NCBI RefSeq assembly: GCF_004331735.1
Contig: NZ_SJSO01000023.1
Location: forward strand, 1 to 64,000
Reading direction: 5' to 3'
From: Pedobacter psychrodurus
Lineage (GTDB): Bacteria; Bacteroidota; Bacteroidia; Sphingobacteriales; Sphingobacteriaceae
Length of the DNA: 64,000 bases
Shown: piece by piece, positions 36,498 through 43,900 of the stretch
Numbering within the stretch: position 1 is the stretch's first letter
How the letters are laid out: every line of letters begins with the position of its first letter
Translations under genes and position numbers: made by a program
The notes under the pieces: generated by a model
The model's database searches: none
Seen by the model: the letters and a program-made list of their open reading frames with translations, nothing else
What the model was told of the DNA's origin: nothing

Positions 36498-37934
36498 ATG
36501 TCTTCAAATGGGGATAGTTTGAAGATGTTGTACAAGTTCATTATTTTTGAAATGCAGGCTGGAAACTTATGCTCATCTTCAAGCGGATGTTTATCTTTGT
36601 TCATGCCACTCTCTGAAATTTTCAATACAAGAGAACATGCCTATATCATATTGGGCATCGTTTTTCTAATTTTTATTTGCTTAAACAGTGGCATGCGTAA
36701 GGATCTTAAGCCCGTTCTTAGTGCATTAATTATAAGACACTTTTTAATTATTTATGCAATAACAATAATATATACCGGAATATGTGCTGCACTACTCTCT
36801 AAAGTGGAGATGTGGGATTTTAGCATGTTAAAAGACACAGCAATCTGGATGATTTTTGCTGCATTGCCCGCGATGTACAAGGCTGGAAGAACACCTGATA
36901 TAAAACAATATTTTAAGACCATACTAGTCGAGCTAGCCCAGATTACGGTCTTGTTGGAATTCATCATGGGGCTGCATACTTATGATCTATGGAAGGAATT
37001 GTTATTAGCTGTACTTGTCTTGTTCCTAAAAGGTCTGATCTCCTATAGCCAAAAGCCGGAAGATGTGCAGGTTCATAAGATCTTCAAAAAAGTCGACACA
37101 GCAATCTCTTTAGGAATAATTCTATTGGTTTGCATATATCTATACAAGCATTTCTTGGAGTACTGGACACTCGCTTATTTGGAACAATTCGTCTTACCAG
37201 TGGAATTAACTCTGATGCTGACTCCATTTTTATACCTGCTAATAGTTTACATGAGGTTTGAAGAAACCTTCACCACAATCAATAGCCGAATCAAGCCCCA
37301 CAAACTCTTAATTTTTACAAAGTGGATGCTTATGCTTCATTTCTTTAATAACCTTGCAGGCATAAAAAGGTGGGAGCAGCAGTTTTTTATGCGTCGGCCA
37401 GTAACTAAGCAGGATGTTCTAAATTCAATAAAGGATGTTAAAGAACTTCAAGCAGCTGAGGCGAATCCACCAGAAGTGCTCTTAACTAATGGCTGGTCAC
37501 CGTATCTTTCAAGGGACTTTATGAGGGTGCATTTGCTTAGCGCAGGTCAATACGTAAATCATTACGACGATTCCTGGGGTGCCATATCATCAACCTTACA
37601 TCTTTCAGATGATTATTTGGCCAATGACCTTATATACGAGGTAACTGGAACAAAGACAGTTGTTACGCAAATTGAACTGATTTTAAAAGTTTTTGACCGC
37701 AGTAAAAAAGGAAACGCCCATGAGGTATTTGCTAAATATCTTAAACACCTGTTTGAAGAAGTTTTCCCCGGGAAAACTGTGCCAGTCGAGTTAATCAATA
37801 GAATTCTCAAGGGAAAGGCTTATCAAATGTCATACAATACTTATCTACTAGTATGTGATTTAGACCAATATGACAATCACTTAAATTCTTATAACCTTAA
37901 GTTTGCGATCCGGCACCCAAACCATGTAGCTTAG
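36498..37934 (+). CDS. Multi-pass membrane protein with C-terminal cytoplasmic domain, unknown
   Basis: About 478 residues. Seven or so hydrophobic segments lie in the first 270 residues (IILGIVFLIFICL, FLIIYAITIIYTGICA, WMIFAALPAMY, LLLAVLVLFLKGLI, LGIILLVCIYLY, LTLMLTPFLYLLIVY). A soluble domain of about 190 residues follows, with the pattern VLLTNGWSPYLSRDFM and DDSWGAISSTLHLSDD. No family is recognised. The start is uncertain: ATG 36498 is used, but ATG 36525 or later would also leave the membrane part intact; TTG 36477 is less likely. Its neighbour across the divergent spacer is the PIN nuclease. Confidence 0.6.
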   Translation: MSSNGDSLKMLYKFIIFEMQAGNLCSSSSGCLSLFMPLSEIFNTREHAYIILGIVFLIFICLNSGMRKDLKPVLSALIIRHFLIIYAITIIYTGICAALLSKVEMWDFSMLKDTAIWMIFAALPAMYKAGRTPDIKQYFKTILVELAQITVLLEFIMGLHTYDLWKELLLAVLVLFLKGLISYSQKPEDVQVHKIFKKVDTAISLGIILLVCIYLYKHFLEYWTLAYLEQFVLPVELTLMLTPFLYLLIVYMRFEETFTTINSRIKPHKLLIFTKWMLMLHFFNNLAGIKRWEQQFFMRRPVTKQDVLNSIKDVKELQAAEANPPEVLLTNGWSPYLSRDFMRVHLLSAGQYVNHYDDSWGAISSTLHLSDDYLANDLIYEVTGTKTVVTQIELILKVFDRSKKGNAHEVFAKYLKHLFEEVFPGKTVPVELINRILKGKAYQMSYNTYLLVCDLDQYDNHLNSYNLKFAIRHPNHVA

Positions 37935-38293
37935 TGCTATTTCTCTTTTTTAAATCTTGGACTTTTGATTTTCTGATGCTGTTTGAATCTATTCCGTTGG
38001 TATAAAAGGAAGAAGTATTACGAAATGAATTATCGCATTGCCCCTGTATTGACAATTCATGAACAGCTCTCGAACTTTTTCGATAATTTATAAGTTCTTG
38101 ATAGAAATATGCCTAAAGTATACTTGGTAATGTGCCAATTGATATATTGGATTTACAAGAATTTGGTTCAAATAATACTCGCTAATAATGTTCAAAAAAA
38201 ATGAGGTTCATCGGTAATACTTTGAACACAGTTAAACCGCATTTAATCGCAAAAAGTGCTTAAAAAAATCGAGATCAAAGTGTTCGATACCGA
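37935..38293. other. Gene-free A/T-rich stretch
   Basis: Nothing recognisable on either strand. A segment near 38197-38240 (aatactttgaaca, then atttaatcgc) resembles one at about 34958-34990, which may be a shared island sequence. Confidence 0.4.
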
Positions 38294-38833
38294 TTAGTAC
38301 AGTTCGTCGGGTTTGAACCCAATGCGTGTCCTTTTCGGCACTGGCAGTTCCTGTTTCTCCAGCAGTTCGTCTAGGTAGCGGAAAACTATTCCCATGTTTT
38401 TGTCTTGGTTATCCAGTTTCCCTTTAATCTTTTCAATTTCCAGCCTGATCTCTGTATTGTCCGACAGCACATGGCGCATTTTAGTGAAAATGCGAATGAT
38501 CTGGATGTTTACCTCAATAGCCCTTATACTGTTTAATACACTGGAAAGCATTGCCACGCCCTGTTCGGTAAAGGCCATGATGTTATATTTGGAGTGCGCG
38601 CCGTGTCTTAAGGTGCCAAATTGGCTCCTTAAGATTTTCTGTTCCTCCGTATTCAACTCAAACATGAAATCTTCGGGAAAACGTTCCGCATTCCTTTTTA
38701 CCTGCCGCTTTAGCTGTTTGGTTTCCACTCCGTATAACTTCGCCAGATCGGAATCCAGCATCACTTTATGTTCTCTTATCATGTAAATCTGGTTCATAAC
38801 CAGTTCATCAGAAATTTTGATCTTTGTTTCCAT
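38294..38833 (-). CDS. ORF6N-domain DNA-binding protein
   Basis: A 179-residue protein. Its first 90 residues are an ORF6N domain (VMNQIYMIREHKVMLDSDLAKLYGVETKQLKRQVKRN, then FMFELNTEEQKILRSQFG and YNIMAFTEQGVAMLSSVL); a helical tail follows. ORF6N proteins come from phages and mobile elements and bind DNA. ATG 38833 is used because the earlier in-frame start is TTG. It lies 54 bases after the integrase gene on the same strand and may share its transcript. Confidence 0.88.
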   Translation of the reverse strand: METKIKISDELVMNQIYMIREHKVMLDSDLAKLYGVETKQLKRQVKRNAERFPEDFMFELNTEEQKILRSQFGTLRHGAHSKYNIMAFTEQGVAMLSSVLNSIRAIEVNIQIIRIFTKMRHVLSDNTEIRLEIEKIKGKLDNQDKNMGIVFRYLDELLEKQELPVPKRTRIGFKPDELY

Positions 38834-38887
38834 CTTATTTATCAAGTATTTAAAACGGTCGGTAGATGAGCTGCCGACCGGATCGGA

Positions 38888-40108
38888 TTAAATTGAAGCG
38901 AATATTTGTCTTAAAGGTGCCATGTCGCTGCTTACCTTTTCATCCAGCATTTTTGCATAAAGTTGGGTGGTGCGTATATTGGTATGCCCCATCATTTTAG
39001 ATACGCTTTCAATAGGTACACCGTTCAGAAGGGTAACAGTAGTGGCAAAAGTGCGCTTGGCAATCCGGTTGCCCAACGTTTTGACGATGCCCGACAGGGC
39101 GGCAATCTCCACCAAATACTCGTTCATTTTTTGATTGCTGGAAATTGGCAGCGCCCTGTTCTGATTGACACAGAAAGGGTGATCTTTATACCTTTCCAGA
39201 ATATCAGCAGCTATTGGGATAAGCGGAACGGCTACAGGCGTACCAGTTTTTTTGCGATAGCTGAACAGCCACTTTTCCCCGTCGATACCTATACGTATGT
39301 CGGTTTGTTTGAGTTTTTGCACATCGGCGTAGGACAGCCCCGTATAACAGCTAAACAGGAAGAAGTCCCGAACTTGCGTAAGTCTTGCTGTACTGTATTT
39401 TTTGCCCGCAATGTTTTGCAGTTCATCCGCAGTAAGGTACTCCCTTTGTACAAGTTTTGATTTCAACTTATAACCAAAGAAGGGGTCAGTGATGATCCAT
39501 TTATTTCTAAGACATATACGGACAATTTTCCCCAGATTCTTAAGGTGCTTACTGGCAGTATTGGTATCATTATCCTTTGAAGTGTGCAGGTAGAAATCAA
39601 AACCATCAATAAACTCATGGTCTATATGTCGGATGTTGAGGTCACCTGTTTGATATTTGAATAAAAGATATTCTTTAACGTGCTTTTCAAGTACCTTAAA
39701 TCGCCTCAAAGTGCCTTCCGCATAATCTTCCTTTTCTACAAGTGCGGCCATGTTTGTATTATGGATTTTAATAGCTTCCATAATGGTGTGTGTTTTTTCT
39801 GCCTTGCCCAGATACTTGCATTTAACGCCTTCAGCGGATATCTCTGCGTCTTCTACGCATAAAGCGGTATGGGCAGCAGTAACGCCCGCTTTCATTTTGT
39901 CAAGATAGGAATTGAAGGTTTTGGCATCTTCCTTTGTGCCGGTCATATGGCCTGCTTTGGTGTTCCACAATTCCGGTTCACATTTTCTGCTGGCGGACAT
40001 TTCCACAGGTTTTCCGTCAACGGTAATCCTTAGATAAACAGGAACAGCACCTTTAAGATAGTTTTTTGGTTTCTTCAGGTAGAAGAGCAGACTGAAATTA
40101 GTTTTCAT
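38888..40108 (-). CDS. Tyrosine recombinase (island integrase) with altered catalytic box
   Basis: About 406 residues: an arm-binding N-terminus (TNFSLLFYLKKPKNYLKGAV), a SAM-like core-binding domain (about 110-205) and the catalytic domain with KMMGHTNIRTTQLYAKML (His375, Tyr384 nucleophile). Two positions deviate: the first Arg box reads TGLSYADV (Ser259), as in IntDOT-like enzymes, and the usual HxxRH before TFATT reads RIAKR (348-352), so His and Arg are replaced by Arg and Lys. ATG 40108 matches the family start. It reads away from the tRNA-Lys gene 248 bases off, the classic tRNA-island arrangement. Confidence 0.9.
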   Translation of the reverse strand: MKTNFSLLFYLKKPKNYLKGAVPVYLRITVDGKPVEMSASRKCEPELWNTKAGHMTGTKEDAKTFNSYLDKMKAGVTAAHTALCVEDAEISAEGVKCKYLGKAEKTHTIMEAIKIHNTNMAALVEKEDYAEGTLRRFKVLEKHVKEYLLFKYQTGDLNIRHIDHEFIDGFDFYLHTSKDNDTNTASKHLKNLGKIVRICLRNKWIITDPFFGYKLKSKLVQREYLTADELQNIAGKKYSTARLTQVRDFFLFSCYTGLSYADVQKLKQTDIRIGIDGEKWLFSYRKKTGTPVAVPLIPIAADILERYKDHPFCVNQNRALPISSNQKMNEYLVEIAALSGIVKTLGNRIAKRTFATTVTLLNGVPIESVSKMMGHTNIRTTQLYAKMLDEKVSSDMAPLRQIFASI

Positions 40109-40234
40109 AATCGACTGATTTAAAGTTAACAAAGTTAGCCTTGCAGTCTAATCGTATCAAGTCGTTCAATGATTGAACTTTCTGTAAGTCAATAACTTAC
40201 GTTGTTTTCAGTGAGTATACCACTCTGTAAAACT

Positions 40235-40252
40235 ACTCACCGAATCACTCAC
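40235..40252. promoter_or_regulatory. Candidate integrase arm-type site, right end
   Basis: actcaccgaatcactcac matches 9382-9399 in 16 of 18 positions, same orientation, and is also followed by a T run. A further half-site in inverse orientation (gtgagt) lies at about 40211. It sits between the integrase start and the attachment repeat. Confidence 0.4.
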
Positions 40253-40299
40253 TTTTTTTATGCGATTTATTGCATATTTTGGTGTTTCCGGTAAACGAA

Positions 40300-40332
40300 A
40301 AAAGCTTGCAATCCTTTGATTTGCAAGCTTTT
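40300..40332 (-). terminator. Terminator after tRNA-Lys, carried by the island
   Basis: A perfect 12-bp stem (aaaagcttgcaa / ttgcaagctttt) with a 9-base loop, 24 bases beyond the tRNA 3' end on the minus strand, running into TTTTTTCG. It differs in stem sequence from the displaced copy at 9281-9308, but both continue into the same cgtttA flank on the minus strand. Confidence 0.75.
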
Positions 40333-40355
40333 ACGTAGTTTTGATACTATCTTCT

Positions 40356-40372
40356 GTGATCCCGCTGGGATT
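40356..40372. repeat. Right attachment-site repeat (tRNA 3' end)
   Basis: gtgatcccgctgggatt, identical to 9310-9326. Here it is the acceptor stem and T-arm part of the intact tRNA-Lys gene, so the island restores the tRNA on integration. Confidence 0.8.
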
Positions 40373-40429
40373 CGAACCCAGGACCACTACATTAAAAGTG
40401 TAATGCTCTACCAGCTGAGCTACGGAATC
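40357..40429 (-). tRNA. tRNA-Lys (anticodon TTT)
   Basis: 73 bases on the minus strand. The acceptor stem GATTCCG pairs with CGGGATC (one G-T pair), the D-arm contains AGCTCAGCTGGTAGAGC, the anticodon loop is CTTTTAA and the T-loop GGTTCGAATCC. The discriminator is A, and CCA is not encoded. Confidence 0.95.
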
Positions 40430-40450
40430 ATTTTGTCCCTTTCGAGGCTG

Positions 40451-40481
40451 CGAAGTTAGAAATTAAATTCATTCCTGCAAA
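40451..40481 (-). promoter_or_regulatory. Promoter of tRNA-Lys
   Basis: On the minus strand TTTG (40481-40478), 19 bases, then TAACTTCG (40458-40451), one base off TAnnTTTG. The tRNA starts 21 bases further on. Confidence 0.6.
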
Positions 40482-40658
40482 GGACAAAGTCAATCTATTT
40501 AATAAAAACTTAACATTTACTAAACAACAAACAGTTAAATATTTATTATTCATATGGTTAAGCATAATTAAAAAAATATCTTTTTTCTTTCTTTTCATCT
40601 GCTTTGTTGCAAAAACCGACAAATAAGTTAAGTAGTCTTCTTAATAAGAATCCAATTA

Positions 40659-41288
40659 TTATTTCAGACTGTTATAAATGGCACATGCAAAAAAGGTTTG
40701 CATAACAATTTGGGACAAAAACCTACCGAAAAAATTATTTTTATCGTAGATTCTAGCCATATTACCTCCGTGGTTAATCTGTAGCGGAGCTAAACGTTTA
40801 CCAATCTCTGTAAGGTATTCTTTGTATTCTTTTAAATATTGTGCTTCTTTACTCCTAACCTGTAAACCTTTAATGTTCTGTAACCAAAATGGATAACCGC
40901 CAAATTCCCATTCGGCACACACATATGGACTAGGGCGAAGTAATACTCGTAATCCTTCTTCTTTTGCGATACGTACAAATTCGGCAATATCATTATTGCC
41001 AGAAAAATCAAACTGATCTTTCTGTGGTTCGTGTACATTCCAAAAAACATAAGTACCAATGGTATTTAAACCCATCGCTTTAGCCATTTTCATTCTATCC
41101 CGCCAGGCTTCTCTGGGTATACGGGGGTAATGCATTTCTCCAGAAATGATCTGAAAGGGTTTATTATCAAGCAGAAAAATAGAATCTGCGAGTTTAAAAG
41201 TGTGCTGAACCTGTGCAAAGGCACCAAAGCTGGCAGAACAAGTAATTAAAATTACTTTAATCATCACGTGTTTGAGGGTAGGTTTCAT
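40659..41288 (-). pseudogene. Truncated GH35 beta-galactosidase
   Basis: The frame encodes a signal peptide (to about residue 25, FGAFAQ) and the first 175 residues or so of a GH35 barrel: FQIISGEMHYPRIPREAWRDRM, GLNTIGTYVFWNVHEP, RPSPYVCAEWEFGGYPFWL and LAPLQINHGGN. It breaks where the acid/base motif NEYG should follow, and continues with about 33 unrelated residues to a stop. GH35 enzymes are usually 600 residues or more. Without both catalytic Glu residues it cannot be active. It lies 230 bases from the tRNA-Lys gene, on the chromosome side. Confidence 0.8.
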
Positions 41289-41420
41289 TTAAGATGTATT
41301 AAGTATTTAAAAAATTTAAAGCATAGTTTTCCCATATCGATTTATAAAGTGCTTTTCAGCTCAAAACAAAATGATTGGGATAAAAAAAATAAGGAGCGCT
41401 ATAATTCCATACTAAGAAAA

Positions 41421-42941
41421 TTAATTACTTAGTATGGTGGTTACAGATTTAGCAGGAACACGAATATGTTTCGTATCCTTATATTGTTTATAAGGTGATA
41501 AATTGTATTCGGCTGAAGTAACATAGGTTTGCACAAAATTTTGCTTATTTTCTTTTACGTCAATATCCAGATCAAGATCGTTTTCTGTTGGATTAACGGC
41601 TACCGTTATGAGTTTTTTATTTTGCAAATAAGACGATACATAAACCTGTGGCACTTTTCCTTCAATTGTTTTAACCTGAAGCCTTTTACTACCAGCACCA
41701 ATAAAACGGCTATAATTGCCTAAAGCCCATAACATTTTACTATCATACACCTGTCCATCTGTTTTATTTTTATCGATATAAACCAGTCCATCTTTATAAT
41801 CGCCCGCCGATACGGCCAACCACCACTGCCATGAGGTAGCATTCGATAAAACCAGATCGTGATGAATTAGCCTTGCAATAAACAAAGCAGTTACCATACC
41901 CAAGTCACGCTTTTCGCCTTTAAGCACATCATCACCAAGCACACAGTATTCAGACATCCAATACCTTAAACCTTTTATTTGGGCTACTGCTTCTGCTGTT
42001 TTTTTACGGGTATTTATAAATTTTTGTTCAGGACTTGTTGTAAAATAGCTATGACCAGAAATAGATTGATCTATATTGGACAGGTTGCCTACATAATTCG
42101 GAGATGAAGCATTAAAGAATTGATATACCTGATTTCCCTTCGCGGTGTTCCCATTATCGTATAAGTAATCGAGCTGGCCTGCCTCTCCTACCTGTATTTT
42201 GGTTTTGATCTGATTTTTAGCGAATGCGTCATTTACACCTTTATAAAGCTGGGCAAGTTCAGCGTTGTTATATGGGCAGCCCTCCTGGTTGTGTTCATTC
42301 CATTTCCACTGTGGCTCATTTGCAGGGCTGAGGTAATCCAGTTTTATGCCAGTTGTTTTTTTTATTCCATTAATTGTGGCTACGAGATCGGCAGAAAATT
42401 CGGGAAGTTTATCAAAATTCAGGTTGCAGTTACCATCAGTAGAATATGCTTTGCCGTTTTTGGTAAACCGTACATGTGGACTGTTTACAAAGCCGATAAA
42501 CTGTTTTACGCCACGGGTTTTGGCGGCCTTTAAAAACCAGGTTTGTCCTGGCATTGCATTCCAATCATAACTACCATCCGATTGCAGAAAAGCGTATTGA
42601 CGACGCCATTCGTCGCCAATATCACTTGCCTTACCTTGCGCGGCACTGCCACCACCAATACTGAAACGCCACATGTTAAGACCAATACCAAGAGGCTGAC
42701 CCGTATTTGTAGTTTGGGTACTAAAAAGCAAATCGGCCATCTTATCCTTTTTCTCTGCAGGCCATAATCCAGCAAATTGACAAGTCCATGCATCAGAAGC
42801 ACCAAAGCCTTCTATGGTTTGGAATGTGATGGTTGGATCGATTTCTATTTTTACAACTTCTTGTGCAAGAGCAGTTCCGCCGTAGAAAAACAAGGCCAGA
42901 CAGATAAAAAAACGGTTAAGGTGTTGATATGACTTTATCAT
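41421..42941 (-). CDS. GH30-family glycoside hydrolase (endo-beta-1,6-galactanase-like)
   Basis: A 506-residue secreted enzyme: signal peptide 1-27 (ending ALAQ), then the GH30 start QTIEGFGASDAWTC, acid/base Glu209 (LSPANEPQW) and nucleophile Glu331 (RYWMSEYCVLGD), with a C-terminal beta-sandwich. The sequence style fits GH30 galactanases more than xylanases, but subfamily assignment needs alignment. It lies between a broken GH35 gene and a broken SusD gene in what seems to have been a galactan-type utilization locus; its own frame is intact. Confidence 0.85.
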   Translation of the reverse strand: MIKSYQHLNRFFICLALFFYGGTALAQEVVKIEIDPTITFQTIEGFGASDAWTCQFAGLWPAEKKDKMADLLFSTQTTNTGQPLGIGLNMWRFSIGGGSAAQGKASDIGDEWRRQYAFLQSDGSYDWNAMPGQTWFLKAAKTRGVKQFIGFVNSPHVRFTKNGKAYSTDGNCNLNFDKLPEFSADLVATINGIKKTTGIKLDYLSPANEPQWKWNEHNQEGCPYNNAELAQLYKGVNDAFAKNQIKTKIQVGEAGQLDYLYDNGNTAKGNQVYQFFNASSPNYVGNLSNIDQSISGHSYFTTSPEQKFINTRKKTAEAVAQIKGLRYWMSEYCVLGDDVLKGEKRDLGMVTALFIARLIHHDLVLSNATSWQWWLAVSAGDYKDGLVYIDKNKTDGQVYDSKMLWALGNYSRFIGAGSKRLQVKTIEGKVPQVYVSSYLQNKKLITVAVNPTENDLDLDIDVKENKQNFVQTYVTSAEYNLSPYKQYKDTKHIRVPAKSVTTILSN

Positions 42942-42962
42942 ATAAAATTTAATTTCTATTTA

Positions 42963-43848
42963 TTAATAACCAGGGTTTTGCTGCAATTTACCACCTGAAG
43001 CTAAAATTTCTGCTCTAGGTATTGGCAACCAATAATGTTTGGTTTCAAACTTACGCCATCTAAAGCAACTTTAGGTGTATAAGTAAATCCAGTACCTGTT
43101 TTGGTAATAATCATTCCACCAGCAGGTTTGTTTTCGGTTACATCTGCAATTCTCCATCTTCTTACATCATAAAAACGATGTTCTTCGAAAGCAAGTTCTA
43201 CCCTACGCTCATAAAGAACCGCATCGCGCATTTGTGCCTGGGTGAGTCCAACTGCCAATGCAGGCATATTCACATCTGGCCTTGCCTTAACCATATTTAT
43301 GGCTTGTCTTGCCCACATTGTTGATCCGGCAGGAACAGCATCAGGTCCGTAAGCTTCGTTTGCAGCTTCAGCATAATTAAGCAAAATTTCTGCATATCTA
43401 AAATATATCCAAGGTTGAAAACCTGCATTACCCCAGGGATTTTGCAATGGATAGGCATTATTCATAAATTTTTTAAGGTAATATCCTGTTTTGGTTGTAT
43501 TCCAGTTGTCATTTCCATCTTTACTATCTTTCCCGCCAGGAATAAAGGTTTCTACATTACGCTCACGGTTACAGCCCCATTATATAAAATGGTTGCGGCA
43601 AAACGCGGATCAAGGTCTTTGTAAGTTTATTGCTATTGTAGACAGAAGTAGGGTCGGTAATCGGTTTTCCATTGGCCATTTCGTAATCATCTACGAGGTT
43701 CTGCATAGGCAGATTTCCGCCCCAACCGCCGTAACCATTCGGTCCGTTAGCTATTTCTAAATGAGTGTGGTTTGCATTTTTTGTAAACACCCTCGCAAAA
43801 ATAATTTCATTACTTTGATCGGTTAAGAATTTTGCAACTTGAATCTAA
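42963..43848 (-). pseudogene. SusD-like outer-membrane lipoprotein, truncated and frameshifted
   Basis: Three reading frames together give the C-terminal half of a SusD protein: NEIIFARVFTKNANHTH through GKPITDPTSVYN, then DPRFAATILYNGAV, then NRERNVETFIPGGKD through FRYAEILLNYAEAANEAYG and RRVELAFEEHRFYDVRRW, finally KHYWLPIPRAEILASGGKLQQNPGY. Frame changes fall near 43625, 43573 and 43065, none at a long homopolymer. The N-terminal half is missing: similarity begins right beside the terminator of the upstream GH31 gene, with a stop just before. No SusC gene is present. SusD normally binds glycans for a SusC transporter. Confidence 0.85.
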
Positions 43849-43877
43849 AAAAAAGAGGCCGATTAAAACCGACCTCT
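43846..43877 (-). terminator. Terminator of the GH31 gene
   Basis: A 10-bp stem (agaggccgat / accgacctct with two G-T pairs) with a 4-base loop, followed on the minus strand by eight T, 23 bases after the GH31 stop. Confidence 0.85.
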
Positions 43878-43900
43878 TTACACTAATCACTACTAACTAA

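Larger units (their letters stand above)
9310..40372. mobile_element. Integrative mobilizable genomic island in tRNA-Lys, about 31 kb
   Basis: The element is bounded by a perfect 17-bp direct repeat of the tRNA-Lys 3' end (9310-9326 and 40356-40372). It carries a tyrosine recombinase beside the tRNA, an excisionase-like protein, mobilization proteins of the BfmA/BtgA and MobB-like type and arm-site-like repeats near both ends. No type IV secretion, coupling-protein or Tra genes are visible, so transfer would need a helper. Cargo is mainly defence-type and unknown genes. Base composition is mosaic to the eye: the mobilization block and the 18668-22840 gene look richer in G+C than their neighbours. 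Confidence 0.82.

Noticed and set aside
40428..40622. A 64-codon minus-strand frame upstream of tRNA-Lys
   Set aside because: It overlaps the tRNA promoter and the tRNA 5' end, has A/T-driven Asn/Lys/Leu composition and no family features.
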